From Pelodera strongyloides (Eukaryota > Nematoda > Chromadorea > Rhabditida > Rhabditidae): 64,000 bases of DNA. Below are positions 41,963 to 53,599 of this stretch, piece after piece (the stretch's first letter is position 1; each line of letters opens with the position of its first letter). The stretch lies in assembly GCA_036852015.1 (NCBI GenBank), contig JAANDG010000076.1, positions 1 to 64,000 on the forward strand, in the 5' to 3' direction. The notes below the pieces were generated by a model. The model did not search any database. It saw nothing but the letters and a program-made list of their open reading frames with translations, and was not told where the DNA came from. A program made the position numbers and the translations under genes.

Positions 41963-44439
41963 TTATTTGCCAGTGCTGGAGTTGATTGGTAGTTCGGTGG
42001 AGGAGAGGTCACGGCCTCTCATCATATCGGGCATATGTCGGCCCAGGCCGTCGTGGTGCAGGTCGAACAGCTCGTCGTTACCGAACATGAAGGGTCCGCG
42101 GTGACGTTGAGGCATATCGTCCCGGTGAGGCTGAAAGGAAAACTAAAACGGGGATATAACACAATGTTAGGAGGTAGTAGGATGTCGCTTTTGTTGCAAA
42201 AGACAAGCTTATCGAATGGATAGTTTCAAGATTATATGAAAAAACTGTAATAAGATTAATTATGCAGCCCTTAGTCTCGCATGAACAGTGCCCGTATGCA
42301 CGAACACCGGGAATATGTTCCCAGCTCCCAGTGGGAGGTAAGAGAAAGAGAGGGATCACACGAATCAGAGACACGCAGAGCAAATTCTTCCAATCGGGGA
42401 GACTCCCGCTGTTCGTGCACACGGCCACAGTTGTGAACTACGATATGTTCGAGATGTATGCATACGCGATAGAAAAAAATGTTTTGATAAATGTTTTCGA
42501 TAACAGTTACCATATCTTTGAAGAATGATTCTCTCTCCAAGTCTCGGTCACGTCGCGCGTCGTCGATTTTCTTGTAGAATCCTTCGTATTCAGCGCGCGA
42601 GACTACACCGTCATCTGGGAAAGGTTACGGTATATTGCTGTATTGACGATTAGAAAACAACATCACTAAAGATGGGTGCACATAATTTGTACTCCAAACC
42701 CAACTATTCTTTTCAACTCCTCTTGCGATCTATGTTACTCTCCGTTTTCTGCTTTCTATCGGATTCAGAAGAAACGGAAGAAGAGAGATAAAGGTGCTCT
42801 ACCAAACACATCAGTCACCAATTACAGATAAATTGTTTAAAGGATCGCAGTCACTACAAATTCGTATTTTTTATTCGCTTTTCATTAATTGTTCAAGTAG
42901 GCTCACGAGGAGGAGGCTCACGAGAAATAGGCCCCCTATTTCTTTCCTTTTATCAAAGGACGATGGTTTGATTTGAACTTCCAAAAAACAAACGTTGGAA
43001 GGTTCAAAGCTTTAGTTTGAAGGAATTAATTAATCTAAGAACTTGAAGTCAAATAAAAAAAGGTATCGTATGCAATGTAGATTTCAAAGCTAATCATGCA
43101 AATTTACAACTCATTTTCCGAGCAAGCATACATTTGCATACCCACTACTGAAATCAGCTGTCTGCTACGATCCAAAATGTTGATAGAATTTAAACTTTTA
43201 CATTGATTTACTCCTTCCAATTAAACGATTTTTCTTTGTAAAGCATGTTTATTGGAAATTAACACCATCATATTTCGATAAAAGGAAACTAATTGAGCAC
43301 TTCATTCTCGTGAGCCTCCTCCTTTAACTGAAGCCACTCGTTTTCTATCTTCTAAAACCCAATATGATCCTTGTCACATCTGTCACCTAGTATTCGTCTA
43401 AATATTGCTAGAGAAAATAAGTCAACTTACGATTCTGGTCGAGTTTATGGAAATTTCTGGATTGCACTTCGATGTAGTGCTTGTCGGAGAGCAGGAACTC
43501 GGTGAACGTGACCGTCTCGTCGTTGTTGGAGTCCATACGACGGAATTCTTGAAAATGTATAGCTTTTAGTTTAGATAATAATAAATAAAACAATTTACAA
43601 CCTTAGTTTTCAGTAGAAGCATGACAGGTAACGTGGTGGAGAAGCCTAATTTCAATGTAAAAAAAAATTTGGCGTTCAGGGCCGTATTTTCTATGAAGTA
43701 GAGGGCTATGGATAAGATATAAACTGATTACCAGAAACGTGAGGGTTGAACTTCTCGGAAGGAACTGGAGTTATGTCCTGGAGGGGCGCAGGTGTGATTT
43801 GCATATGTCCTGGCACTGACTCTGAAGAATTACGTGTCATTTGCATGTAGTACCCTGGCATCGAGTATAACCCTTACTAAGGAATGGCCATCTACCAATC
43901 AAACAACCCTTTTTTGAGCTATGCTATGTGCATAATATAAGATTGATTTGCAGTAGTTCCCCATTCCAGTTATTGAGTGAATGCATGCAGAACGATGCTG
44001 AATTCGTAAGCAACTAATTGCAAGCAATAAATACAGAATTGTGCAACTGTGGTCCTCATGCCATGCGCGCAGTGCGGACATGCGACTCCGCGTCCGCGAG
44101 AAAAGATTGCAAATTTGCATTGGAAATTCGAGACAGAGAGAAACAAGCCCGGCGCTCTTTTCTGCGTCTCCGCCTCTCCGTGACAAAAATACATCTCTTC
44201 CTCGCGGACGTGGATTCGCAGTTCCGCGCTGCGCGCCTGAGAACGTAGAGTGCAAAGTAAACCGACACCGAATAGTCAGCCATACAATGTACTATAATAC
44301 CATTCTCATGTGACTTATCCTCTCCATGTCTGGGCAGTGGTTGTGTGGGATTCTGTCTTCTAGGCTGTGGCTGTCCTGCATCGTACTCCTTATTTGCTGC
44401 GAATACTGTAGCAACAAAGAATAGTAAAAAGGGTAGCAT
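41963..44439 (-). CDS. Secreted two-EF-hand calcium-binding protein
   Basis: Five exons join in phase: 44439-44301, 43821-43732, 43547-43431, 42614-42511 and 42130-41963; 205 residues. A signal peptide (about 1-14, LPFLLFFVATVFA) is followed by a Pro/Gln/Arg-rich linker. Two canonical 12-residue EF loops follow: Asp82-Glu93 (DSNNDETVTFTE) and Asp113-Glu124 (DQNHDGVVSRAE). After that come a charged helix (KKIDDARRDRDLERE) and a His/Met/Asp-rich tail ending STGK. No HDEL-type retention signal is visible, so secretion seems likelier than ER residence. Two hands make it much smaller than CREC proteins such as calumenin (six hands); MCFD2-like proteins are nearer in size. Partner and role unknown. 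An AG acceptor about 13 bases upstream of the ATG fits trans-splicing. Confidence 0.85.
42288..42427. mobile_element. GTGGCCGTATGCAC-type MITE, full copy
   Basis: Left end GTGCCCGTATGCACGAACAC, right end GTTCGTGCACACGGCCAC; inside the EF-hand gene's last intron. Confidence 0.85.
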
Positions 44440-44954
44440 TACGGTAGTTTGGCTGCGTAATATAGGAGAACAAGCAATGGGATAGGCATGCAGCGCGCGC
44501 GGTGCATTATATACTCCATTGTGTGAGAGACTGGAACAGAGCTATTGAAAACGTCTCGTAAACTTTTTTCGCTTCTTTTATTGAGAAAATATGTGTATTG
44601 TGAGGTGGTGGGGGTGGTATGAGTTATGAATGTTACTAGTATTTTACTAGTACATGTTTTCAAGAACAACAGTATGAAAGAAATGTGACACAGAGGGCTT
44701 GAAGTGAAGCCCGTTTTACCGTGGAGGTGGTAATTGCATTTGTTTGGTGTATTACCTTATGAAGATAAACACTAAGACTAAGACAGTTAACTTATCACCT
44801 GGTATTATAATTATAACGATTAGGATAACGTGAAAACGTAGGCGGCGAGTAAAGGCGTGCAGCCAGGGGTCGATTGCTCAGTGGCTATAGTAGTCATAAA
44901 ATAATAATAAATAATATTAAATAAGTAAATCTTTTACGCTACAGGAGCGCGCTT

Positions 44955-45178
44955 ATTCGTGGGTTTTTCAATTCAATACAGGGTTTCAAAGCGTGTGACT
45001 TGGCCGCAGAGGTCCTGAGCAGAATGGGCGACGAGTTCCAGGCCACATCTCGACGTCTTCGGGCTAGAGCCAGGAGGGATCGCCCGCCCTCGCCTGTCAC
45101 GGGCCAGACTCGAACCCGGGACGAGTGCGTTAGAGGCGAACGCGCTAGCCATTGGACCACCCGGCACCTAAGTTTACT
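44955..45178 (-). mobile_element. SINE family 1 (tRNA-derived), copy with head
   Basis: The minus strand begins with a tRNA-like head: A region TGGTCCAATGGCTAGCGC, anticodon-arm-like TTCGCCTCTAACGC, B box GGGTTCGAGTC. The body then runs through the GATCCCTCCTGGC, AGCCCGAAGACGTCGAG and CTGGAACTCGTCGCC blocks. The acceptor stem has no 3' partner, so it is not a tRNA gene. Confidence 0.8.
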
Positions 45179-45759
45179 GCGGCTCACTTCCTGCGCCACA
45201 GCGCCCACCGATATTTGGCTTATTACATTTTACAGAGTAAATGACTCAACATCAGTGAAATGACTTGTAATTTAAGTACGATAATCACTCTATACCACAT
45301 ATATAAACGTTATATATTTATTCAGAAACACTATAAATTTTATGACAAAAATAAGGTAACAGTAGGAAAGAATTTATACCATGATGCAGGCATAACTGTT
45401 TATTAAAAATGTTACTATTACTAGATAACAAAAATATAAATGTGCGCATCTTTGTGATGCAATAAATTATTATTATTATAATTATAAATTAAGTATTTCT
45501 TAGCGCTCATGGAGTGGACCGCTATTTTACCCGCAGAATAGATACTAAGAATACTATAATCGAATCAATTATAATGTCTTTTCATTAAAAAAAAACTGTT
45601 TACTGACACAGTATACGAGCTTTAAAAATGCATATTCTAAATTATTATTTAAATTACATAAAAAAAATGTCATAGCCCAATCTGATCTATATCGTCTGCG
45701 TCTATGTTGACGTATCATATCCTTCGGCACGCTCGTTCACTCGCGAATTGAGTTCTACC

Positions 45760-45875
45760 AAGCGGAATAACGGCCGGAATTTGAAACGTTCGCTGGACAA
45801 CTTCGTTTCCATATGTTGTATGCAAATGCAGATAATTAGCATAAAATGACGTAGTATCTCGCAGTTATTTGTCTA
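45760..45875. mobile_element. TTAA MITE family A, diverged partial copy
   Basis: AGCGGAATAACGGCCGGAATTTGAAACG resembles the left terminal repeat in two blocks (AGCGGAATAACGGCCGG, TTTGAAACG); the right terminal repeat is absent. Confidence 0.6.
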
Positions 45876-45912
45876 CATGGGCATACAAGATCCGGCACAC
45901 AGACCGCTGGTT

Positions 45913-48900
45913 CTAAACATAGGCAGGTAATGGATAATCTTGGCAATCTTCCAACTCATCAGCGAAGAGTTCTGCTTGTAATTCCTTTTCGTGTTCACGT
46001 TCAAGGTCCAGCTTTCGTTCCATGTACCTGAAAAGGTAACAATTACATATAAACTTTGTAAGAACGCATTTGGAATTTTGACAATTTAAACTTGTGGAAG
46101 AGGTGTTACGGACTCCGTATGTACTGTGCGTGGGCACTAAAAGCCGGGTCGAACTCTCAAAGGCGCTCGCTAAGCAATTTAGGTATTGTTGCACAGGATA
46201 ACACTATGACAGGTTTGCGTTTGGTAATGTTTGGCACCACATAAGTCTGGCACCACATAAGTACTTAAATGTGTCTAACCTGTGAGTGTTTATCAGCTTT
46301 TATCTTTTTTCTACATACTATGAAATAAATAATAATTTATTACACAAGAGAGATGCGCACAAACGCCAACACAGAGTAAAATGTTTGAAAAACAAATGAG
46401 ATCTATTGAAAGGAGATAAGGATACAAAAGTAGTATTTTTTTGGGACTTATAACAAGAGCGTGTATTAGCGGAGCACTACAAACCCAGTAACTGGACACT
46501 ATCGGACACTAACACACATAAGCGTGCACATACCCAGGGTTACGTCAGTGGCTAAAATCACGGAACGATCTAGGCGCAATACTTGCATTTATAACTGTGA
46601 CATGTGTGAGAGTGAGGTGACTGTGCGATCCAAATTGCTACATAAAGAGTAAATAATATAATCATAAGTTGTTTTGACTATGTTTCGAACTCCTCCAAGA
46701 ATCGGACATTTTATCATCGACACACATTGAAAGCGATTTCTGTGCTTACCAATAGTGATGCCATAGAATGAAAGTGAAAATCCAGTTGAGGAAAAAGCCA
46801 GTCAGATACACTGAAAATGCGGTGGCGAGATGGAAATTCACTCGGCCTCCTGAAATAAAAAGTAACCTCGACAATCTGTTTGATTTTGTTGTCTCTCTCT
46901 CTCTCTCTCTCTCTTTCTTTCTTCCCACTACGCTGTCTCTGTACCTATTTTTCTCTCTATCTCGGGTTTCTGATATTTAGGTGCGCCAGACTTGAGCCGC
47001 GATCTGCCCACAAATTTTGTACAAAGGAGAAGAGTTTGTTTGAAATTTGGTTTGTACGAACGCAACGAAGGAGTTTTGATAACTACGAATCGAAATTGAA
47101 CATACAAAGACTTTGCTTCAGTTGTGATTCGAACCCACCAAGCTACCCATCACCTCCTGTTGAGCTATGCTAGCTTATTATACGAGTATCTCTCTGCTCT
47201 ACCTCTAGACTGGTATGTATATAGTTGTTCAAAATGTAGTAAACGTGTTATTGTTTGGCGTTGTGTTATCACTTACCCAATGCTTCCAACATTTTGGGTG
47301 CAGTTGCCATCGTTAACACTGATAATCCCAACGAGTACGAAGATTGTATGAGAAGAGCTGGAATAAAATTAAATCTATAATATGGCAATTCTTTATGTGG
47401 TATCGTCATTGGCTCGCTATGCAATGCTGGCAGTATGAACATGAGCTTGATGAGCAAAAGGAACCCTAACTATAAAAGGAACGCAGTTTAGCCCGATTCA
47501 CAATCGAGAAATTTGTCATCTGTAAATTGTCACCTAATGCGGAACATAAGCTGTAATTTACCACCCTTGAATAGATCTATTTTTTTTATTTAATCAGATC
47601 ATACATACTTAGGGTTTTTTTTATCGATTTTTTGTTTAGCTTAGGTTTTTTATCGAGCCAAGAATTTGGATATAATGGTTAATTTGTTGATGCTCTATGG
47701 TATGACTTCTTATACTTATCATCAAAACTTTATAGAAAAATACACGAGCAGACGTCGTTTCACGGTGGTGACCTTTAGCTAATTAACTCTAGAAAATGTC
47801 AAGGTTCATTAGAAAAGGAAACACTTACCAGGCCACAATAACCACAAAGGCCGTGGAAAGAAGGTCAACGCGGTGAGTGCCAATAGTAGTGCGCTCACGT
47901 GCTGCGCACACCAGGCGAACCGCATGTAGCCGCCATCTGAAAATAAGAATTTTGATTGAATTATGTATAATTGCCTTTCCAAGTTAAAGCGAAATACCAG
48001 CCGGTTTTTGAAACGCACCGTGAACATCTTCATTTTCATGCAGCCTATGCAAATGAGCATAAATTAGAAAAAAAAATCGAGCTAACTTCGAGAAACTAAG
48101 CATAAATGCATAAGAATTCAGTTGTCCCCGATGAGTTTCAAAAACCGGCCGGTATTTAGCTTTAAACAAGTAGACAAACAGTAGACCCAGTAACTTGCAC
48201 AGTTAACAGGTTATGAAGACCTACTATTAAATCGGGTAGATTCGCCGAAAGAGGCAACCCGGCCCTGCTCGTGTGAACCGTGTGTGTGCTAGGGTGAATC
48301 GGTTGTGCGGTTGCGGAAAAAGGTGCGTGTAGCTCAACCGGTGAGTGCTTGTCGAGTAGACAAGTGACGCGGGTTCGAGTCCGCTCCACGCCATTTTCCG
48401 CACAAGTCACAAGATTACCCTAGTGGAGCCAGTGTAGGCTTACTGTACTACCAAGTAGGATGAAATACAGGGACAACTGCTTATTCTGTCTATCGCATTT
48501 AGTCATAAACCATTATCCAGGTAAACCTCAAAATTGGGTAATTGAACCGGGGGGCTAGTAGTTACTAAGAGTAAAATTTTTAAACAAGAGTTTTCTTATT
48601 ACTGCTCTGGATAGTGTGCAGCTGAATATTTACACATTACACTAAATATTGTTTTCGCTTCACATTTATACTAGTTCCAAAAAATGAATAAACCCTTACC
48701 AAGATAATTCGCCACGCATTCTTCAGTGCCCAGCACTCGTCTCATTAAACCAAAATCGAAAATAATTATGTCGTACGCCATGTATTTAGTCTAAAACACG
48801 TTGGATAATTAAGCTCAAAATGTTGTTGCTACACGAAGCTACGAAGCGGCTTCGGAAAAAAAGGTGAGCGGGCCTGTGAGGCGTAGCGCGCCGGTAGCAG

Positions 48901-50466
48901 TTAGTGTACGAGTACGGTCTTACTAGCTAGAATACAGTAAAACTGACTATTGTGATCACAATTTGATATATAAATGAGCCAAATGTTGATTAACTCACTT
49001 CCCAAGTTGCCGTCTCGTAATCAATATTCGAATTACAGTGGAACACATGCCGATGCCGGTATATCGAGAATATATGCTGGAAAGAAAATATTAAGATGAA
49101 AAAGATAAAAATTACCGGTTTATAACAACCGAATCTGCAGAACCGGTGCATCGGAGTCTAGCTCGTTTCTGGAGCAGGACGTAGTGGCCTTTCAACTTCC
49201 AGGGGGCCCATTTTCTCGGGAAGCAGATTTATCTCCACCAGTTTTACCCGGCTTTTACACATTTGGTAGGGTGAGGGGGTTCCGGGCCAGAATCGAACAA
49301 TGACCGGCGGCGTGAGCAAGGCGCTTGTCCCTGCACCACGCCCCAAGAAAGATATTCGAGCCGCTAATTTAACAAACAGTCTACCGTAGCTTATCACTAA
49401 AGTGATGGTGCTTCGCATCAACATCTAGTATCTATAGAATTGCTATTGTAGCTTGCTATTTTCATATCAGAGTGGTTTGAGCGTCGTTGTTTCAAGTAAA
49501 ATTTCATGGTGGTACAATATTCGCGATGTCTATTTAACAGGCCCATAATAAACTATATTTACGATAAGTGATGTTTTTATTATAAGATTACATAAATAAC
49601 CGTATATAATCAAATTAGGCATATCTTTGAAATCTGCAGTATCATTTGAGCAAATTGTCTAGGGCGAATCATGAAAACCGAGACGTCATTTACGATTTAC
49701 ACGCGTTCTCTGTGGATTGTGTCTGAAATGCTGAACAAAACCAATTACCTGGTAGAAAGAGGCCAGTGCCACTGATAACTGGGCCAGTGCAAATAAGGAG
49801 GCCAGTATGCGGTTGCTCATCCTCAGTGAGCATATCCGCGACTCTTTCTCCTCTATTATCATGCACCAGAGGAGTTTCATTTTGATCTGAAATATTTAAA
49901 GCGAAATTCCGGCCCGTTTTTGAAACGCATTGTGCACAGATGAATTCTTACGTATTTATGCTAACTAGCTCGAATTTAGCTCGATTTTTTATTTATGTTC
50001 ATTTGCATAAGCTGCATAAGGTGTGCTCGATGCGTTTCAAAAAACCGGCCGGTATTTTGCTTGCTGCATAAGGTGTGCTCGATGCGTTTCAAAACGGCCG
50101 GTATTTTGCTTTAAAATTTGTTTCCAAACCAAGTACCCAGGCGTAACTAATTTATAATATAATTACTAAGCAACTAAGCACCATAATAGAAATAGTAGAA
50201 TTAAGTAGAACTGCGCTTGGGACTTTGATATGAACCCCTCGGGCCTAGAACATAGTATATGGAACCTGAGCTAGTAGAAATTAGAAATTAGATAAAAAAA
50301 AAAAAAAAAATATTTGTAAGACAATCATGAGAATTACCGGAAATAGAACACAAAATGCGTATTTAATTTTGAAAAACGGAAATACCACGGAGATTGCTGC
50401 GCTAAAAACCACCTGTTTGATAGAAACGTGGGCGTCTACATTATTATGTCTCAACCTTGAAACCAT
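45913..50466 (-). CDS. Multi-pass membrane protein of unknown family
   Basis: Eight exons join in phase: 50466-50338, 49886-49749, 49076-48999, 48790-48700, 47936-47829, 47357-47277, 46849-46750 and 46027-45913; 279 residues. Hydrophobic spans: about 19-41, 70-88, a pair within 151-180, 184-203 and 212-240; the number of helices is uncertain (five or six). Between spans 2 and 3 lies a His-rich stretch (HRHVFHC, 97-103) and a conserved-looking YDIIIFDFG segment. The C-terminal 38 residues are charged and helical (MERKLDLEREHEKELQAE), likely cytosolic. No family assignment is possible by eye. The first exon is the least certain: an alternative start is Met46 (ATG at 49,880), where a TTTCAG acceptor sits just upstream. 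Family-A MITEs sit in two introns. Confidence 0.7.
46894..46922. repeat. CT microsatellite
   Basis: Short CT run in an intron of the multi-pass membrane protein gene. Confidence 0.9.
46985..47185 (-). mobile_element. SINE family 2 (tRNA-derived), copy 2
   Basis: Minus strand has A region AGCATAGCTCAACAGGAGG and B box GGGTTCGAATCAC, then AAAGTCTTTGTATG and the shared AAACTCTTCTCCTTT-type tail. Matches 29,966-30,190. Confidence 0.7.
47984..48165. mobile_element. TTAA MITE family A, copy 8
   Basis: TTAA-AGCGAAATACCAGCCGG at left, CCGGCCGGTATTTAGCT-TTAA at right; just upstream of exon 5 of the multi-pass membrane gene. Confidence 0.9.
48328..48396 (+). mobile_element. tRNA-like SINE head, family 4
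   Basis: GTGTAGCTCAACCGGTGAGTGC, a stem CTTGTC/GACAAG and GCGGGTTCGAGTCC ending CCACGCCA look like a tRNA. However the anticodon loop lacks U33 and the T-stem needs an 8-base loop, so a SINE head or tRNA pseudogene is more likely than a working tRNA. Confidence 0.55.
48523..48546 (-). other. SL1-like 22-mer
   Basis: The minus strand reads GGTTCAATTACCC then AATTTTGAG followed by GT; two differences from the conserved SL1 leader, different from those at 31.2 kb. No Sm-binding site or SL-RNA stem-loops were recognised downstream. Confidence 0.45.
49145..49350 (-). mobile_element. tRNA-derived SINE, family 5
   Basis: The minus strand starts GGGGCGTGGTGCAGGGACAA (A region), then CGCCTTGCTCACGC and B box TTGTTCGATTC, followed by about 140 bp of unrelated body ending near CAGAAACGAGC. 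In an intron of the membrane protein gene. Confidence 0.6.
49896..50114. mobile_element. TTAA MITE family A, copy 9, with duplicated right end
   Basis: TTAA-AGCGAAATTCCGG at left. The right terminal repeat occurs twice in tandem (GTGTGCTCGATGCGTTTCAAA ... GGTATTTTGCTT, in blocks), the second copy ending TTAA. Lies directly next to the exon 2 acceptor of the membrane gene. Confidence 0.9.
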
Positions 50467-50524
50467 ACATCTGTTTGTAAAAAAATTAATGCAGATGAAT
50501 AAATCGTAATATTTGGTAAGGGTC

Positions 50525-50610
50525 AAGTGCTGAGCTGGACTCGAAGCCAGCATCTCTGATTTACCCGAATTAAAAGATGTTCAAACCACTAGGATGTTGC
50601 ACACTAAGCA
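50525..50610 (-). mobile_element. tRNA-like SINE head, family 6
   Basis: Minus strand has TAGTGGTTTGAACATC (A region) and a well-paired T-arm GCTGG-CTTCGAGT-CCAGC. No matching acceptor stem is present. Confidence 0.5.
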
Positions 50611-50627
50611 TTGTCATAGGAAATGGG

Positions 50628-50812
50628 TAAAACCATTTGGTGACGGTTCACTTGTTTTTTTTTTCGTATGCCAGCCCATTTTGCGACCTCTTCGCGACCA
50701 GGTGGTGACCAAGTTTCATGGAAGACCGTCATCGACTGGTCACCAACTGGTCATGAACTAGTCACGAAGCAGTCACCAGATGGTTTTTCGGTTGAAACCG
50801 TTTGGTGACGGG
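50628..50812. repeat. CACCAAATGG foldback repeat, copy 5 (longest)
   Basis: CCATTTGGTGACGG at left and GTCACCAGATGG plus CCGTTTGGTGACGG at right, with GGTCACCAACTGGTCATGAAC-type words between. Best-developed copy of the family. Confidence 0.65.
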
Positions 50813-51424
50813 CCAACGACGGGTTTTCTGTGGCTTGGGCAATTATTTCGTGTTCCTGTGGTGCTGACCTGACAATGAGAAGCAGGAACTAATAAGATTG
50901 TTGGGAATAACATAACATAACATTTATTACGAACATAAAATGTCGCACAAGTTTTGTCAAAGTAATACCAGATTGAATAACTGCCTATGAAACGAGAAAA
51001 TGCATTTCTGACTAAAATAAAAGCACACATAGAAACATTGTAGATTTACAGAAATAGGCGAGGGTTACTCCTAATGACAAGCTACCGTATATTTATGCAT
51101 CACATGACATTCTTGTCTTTGGGAATATAGAGTAGCTATCTATCAATGAATATGACATTCTAACAGTTTGCATGGTATTTTCTACAACAAACATCTCTAC
51201 AAAAGATTGTTTTCGCACAAAATTGCTCATGTTTCCGTAATTAGTGAGGGCCCCCGCAATTGAGCAGTTTTGGACAATTTTACTTTATCATAATAACAGG
51301 CTCCATCAGCGCTTCGTAGGACTCCTTAGGGAAAATGATTTGAAAAATATTTACAACGAGTTTTGGAAAATAACAAAAGTGCAATATGTGGTCTTACGCT
51401 GTGGTTTTTTAATTGTCAGTAACA

Positions 51425-51595
51425 TTAAAGCGAAATGCTAGCTCCTTTGGAAAATTTGGGTATGACAAGCAAATCCTATGTATCCTATGCTAATTTTGTA
51501 CGACTGCCGTGGACGATCGTACAAAATTAGCATAGGATACATAGGATTTGCTTATCATATGCAAATTTTCCAAAGGGGCTAGCATTTCGCTTTAA
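51425..51595. mobile_element. TTAA-flanked hairpin MITE, family B
   Basis: TTAA-AGCGAAATGCTAGC at left and GCTAGCATTTCGCT-TTAA at right; the two arms, about 75 bp each, are almost perfectly complementary (GCAAATCCTATGTATCC, TTAGCATAGGATACATAGG). The first eight bases equal family A but the rest differs. Confidence 0.9.
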
Positions 51596-52227
51596 TAGAA
51601 AGAAGAAATGATATATAAAGTTCAGTCATCCGCATACGTTGTTTATATCATTCTATGCAAATAATTATGCACGTAAGCAGCTATAATGTTAAAGTTTTTG
51701 AAAGTTAAAAGTAAAAAGGCCACAGTACAGTAGTAACGCTTGGATGGTCAATTTTCTACTACAGTTACCCTTTTTACATAAAATATTATAGATAATCTAA
51801 CTATACAAGCTTACGTAAACAGGAAGCTGTAACTTATAGCGACGTAAGTAACTATTGAGGACGTAAACTTTAGTTGCCAGCTTATACTAGTGAGAAAAGT
51901 TGGTGAAGAAGCCACGTGCAAACGGAGTGTTAGACTCATTTGCTAACAGTTACGTGTGCAAGCTAAATGCGAAATAATCACGCCGACCGCCAAAGTAAGC
52001 TAACGTAGCAAATGCTTAAATAAAAAAGATTCCGTTAAATACTGTAATAGGCTCCGCCCATCATAAACAACTGAAAGCACATGTTTTCTAAATATATAGA
52101 CAAATTACCAAGAAATGTGTTGTCACTTCAGTTTATATGGCAATTGCATTTACAGAAAAGTGTGCCGAGGAGCACACCTCGATAATTAACAGTTATCGAG
52201 GAAATTACATTGAAGTCAATTTTTCTC

Positions 52228-52315
52228 CCTCTCTCTCTCCCTCCCTCCATTTCTCTTTCTTTCTGTCCGTCTCTCTCTCTCTCTATCCCTCTCTCTCTCC
52301 CTCTCTCTGTCTCTT
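52228..52315. repeat. CT microsatellite
   Basis: CT-rich tract with CCCT and TTT interruptions; source of spurious serine-rich ORFs. Confidence 0.9.
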
Positions 52316-53599
52316 TTCATGGCATTAAAGAGCTCATTAGTTCATTAAGCACCTTGATTAGCGTGAAGCGACATCGTGCGTTCAATTTACTTGTGTTTTC
52401 GTCAATTTACGAAAATTTTCACTCCGAAGGTAAAGTTCAAAAATTTCTTGAAAAAACATCTTCAAATACTTACGTATATGAATTTCTATGTATGCCTATT
52501 GGAGAACCACATAGACCTGAAGGAGTGGCATCTGTGGGTTGTGAAGCGAAAAGAGTGCAGGCGCGCCTAGATCTAGCCGCGCATATCGTTCAGTCTTCGC
52601 CATTCTCTCGATACGTTCCCGCGGAGCGCGCAACCTGGCAAAGATGGGGCCAAACCACTATCGCAAAAACTATTTCACGAACGACCGATAAAGTACCTAG
52701 TTTAGTCATTCAACACATAATATGATAAAACACTAAAAATAGGGGTCCAGTCATTTAGTGGCCTTTATGTAATGCGGGATATAGGTCACTAAAAATAACA
52801 ATATCTAAACATTCGTCACCTTTGGAGTGAATGTGTCCCTTTTACGTAATTATTACCTTGCAATTATCGTGATAATTACTACAAAACGAAATTGTATGAC
52901 GAAACTCCAATCATTTGTTTGACAGCTAAATGATGTGCTTGCAACAATTTTTTCAACGATCTAAAATTAGCAGAAGTTATAGCGGAAGTGTAGTGCACGC
53001 AACGTTTTAGCTGAATTCGAACAGAAAAAAATAGATAAAAGTGGGTTTCAACGAGTTTCAAAAGGTGAAATTAAGGGTTATTCAAGGCATTGTATTTACA
53101 AATAGAGCAGAAATGTAATTATTAAGAAACGGATGAAAGGATACTTAAATTAGGTTTTGGTTGAATCTTATTGTGATGCCTAAATAATTAGATAGGAGTG
53201 TTACTGATAATTACGATTAAAACATGTTTACGTTTACGAAATATTGTTTCATTGTACGCGAATGTGATGCGAAAGTAAAAAAATCGTAAAATGTTCGAAC
53301 CATAAGCATAAGTTATAGTTAGTTATTTACATTGGTGATTGGTGTGCCATTTTCTTTATAATGGTCTTACAAACATTGTTTCAAGCGGTCACATCGTACA
53401 AAAAGCCGACAGAACTATCTCACTCTAAAAAAATAACTTAATTTTAAATTAGTTAATAATCAAACAAATAGAGTACCAAATATCGGAGTATCGACTGGCT
53501 TCCTGTACCCACTAAGGCTTATGAGCTGACAACACTTTTTAAACTTTTTAAGCTTATTACTTCAAACTCATAAATAAATACATTTTACGGTTTAATAAG

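Larger units (their letters stand above)
44440..45912. other. Intergenic between two minus-strand genes
   Basis: Upstream region of the EF-hand gene. Holds a full tRNA-headed SINE (next entry) and a diverged family-A MITE at about 45,760-45,870. No other gene is supported. Confidence 0.5.

Noticed and set aside
45110..45178. Functional tRNA gene
   Set aside because: A and B boxes are present but the acceptor stem has no 3' partner and the sequence continues into a repeated SINE body.
48328..48396. Functional tRNA gene
   Set aside because: No U33 in the anticodon loop and a T-stem that pairs only with an 8-base loop.
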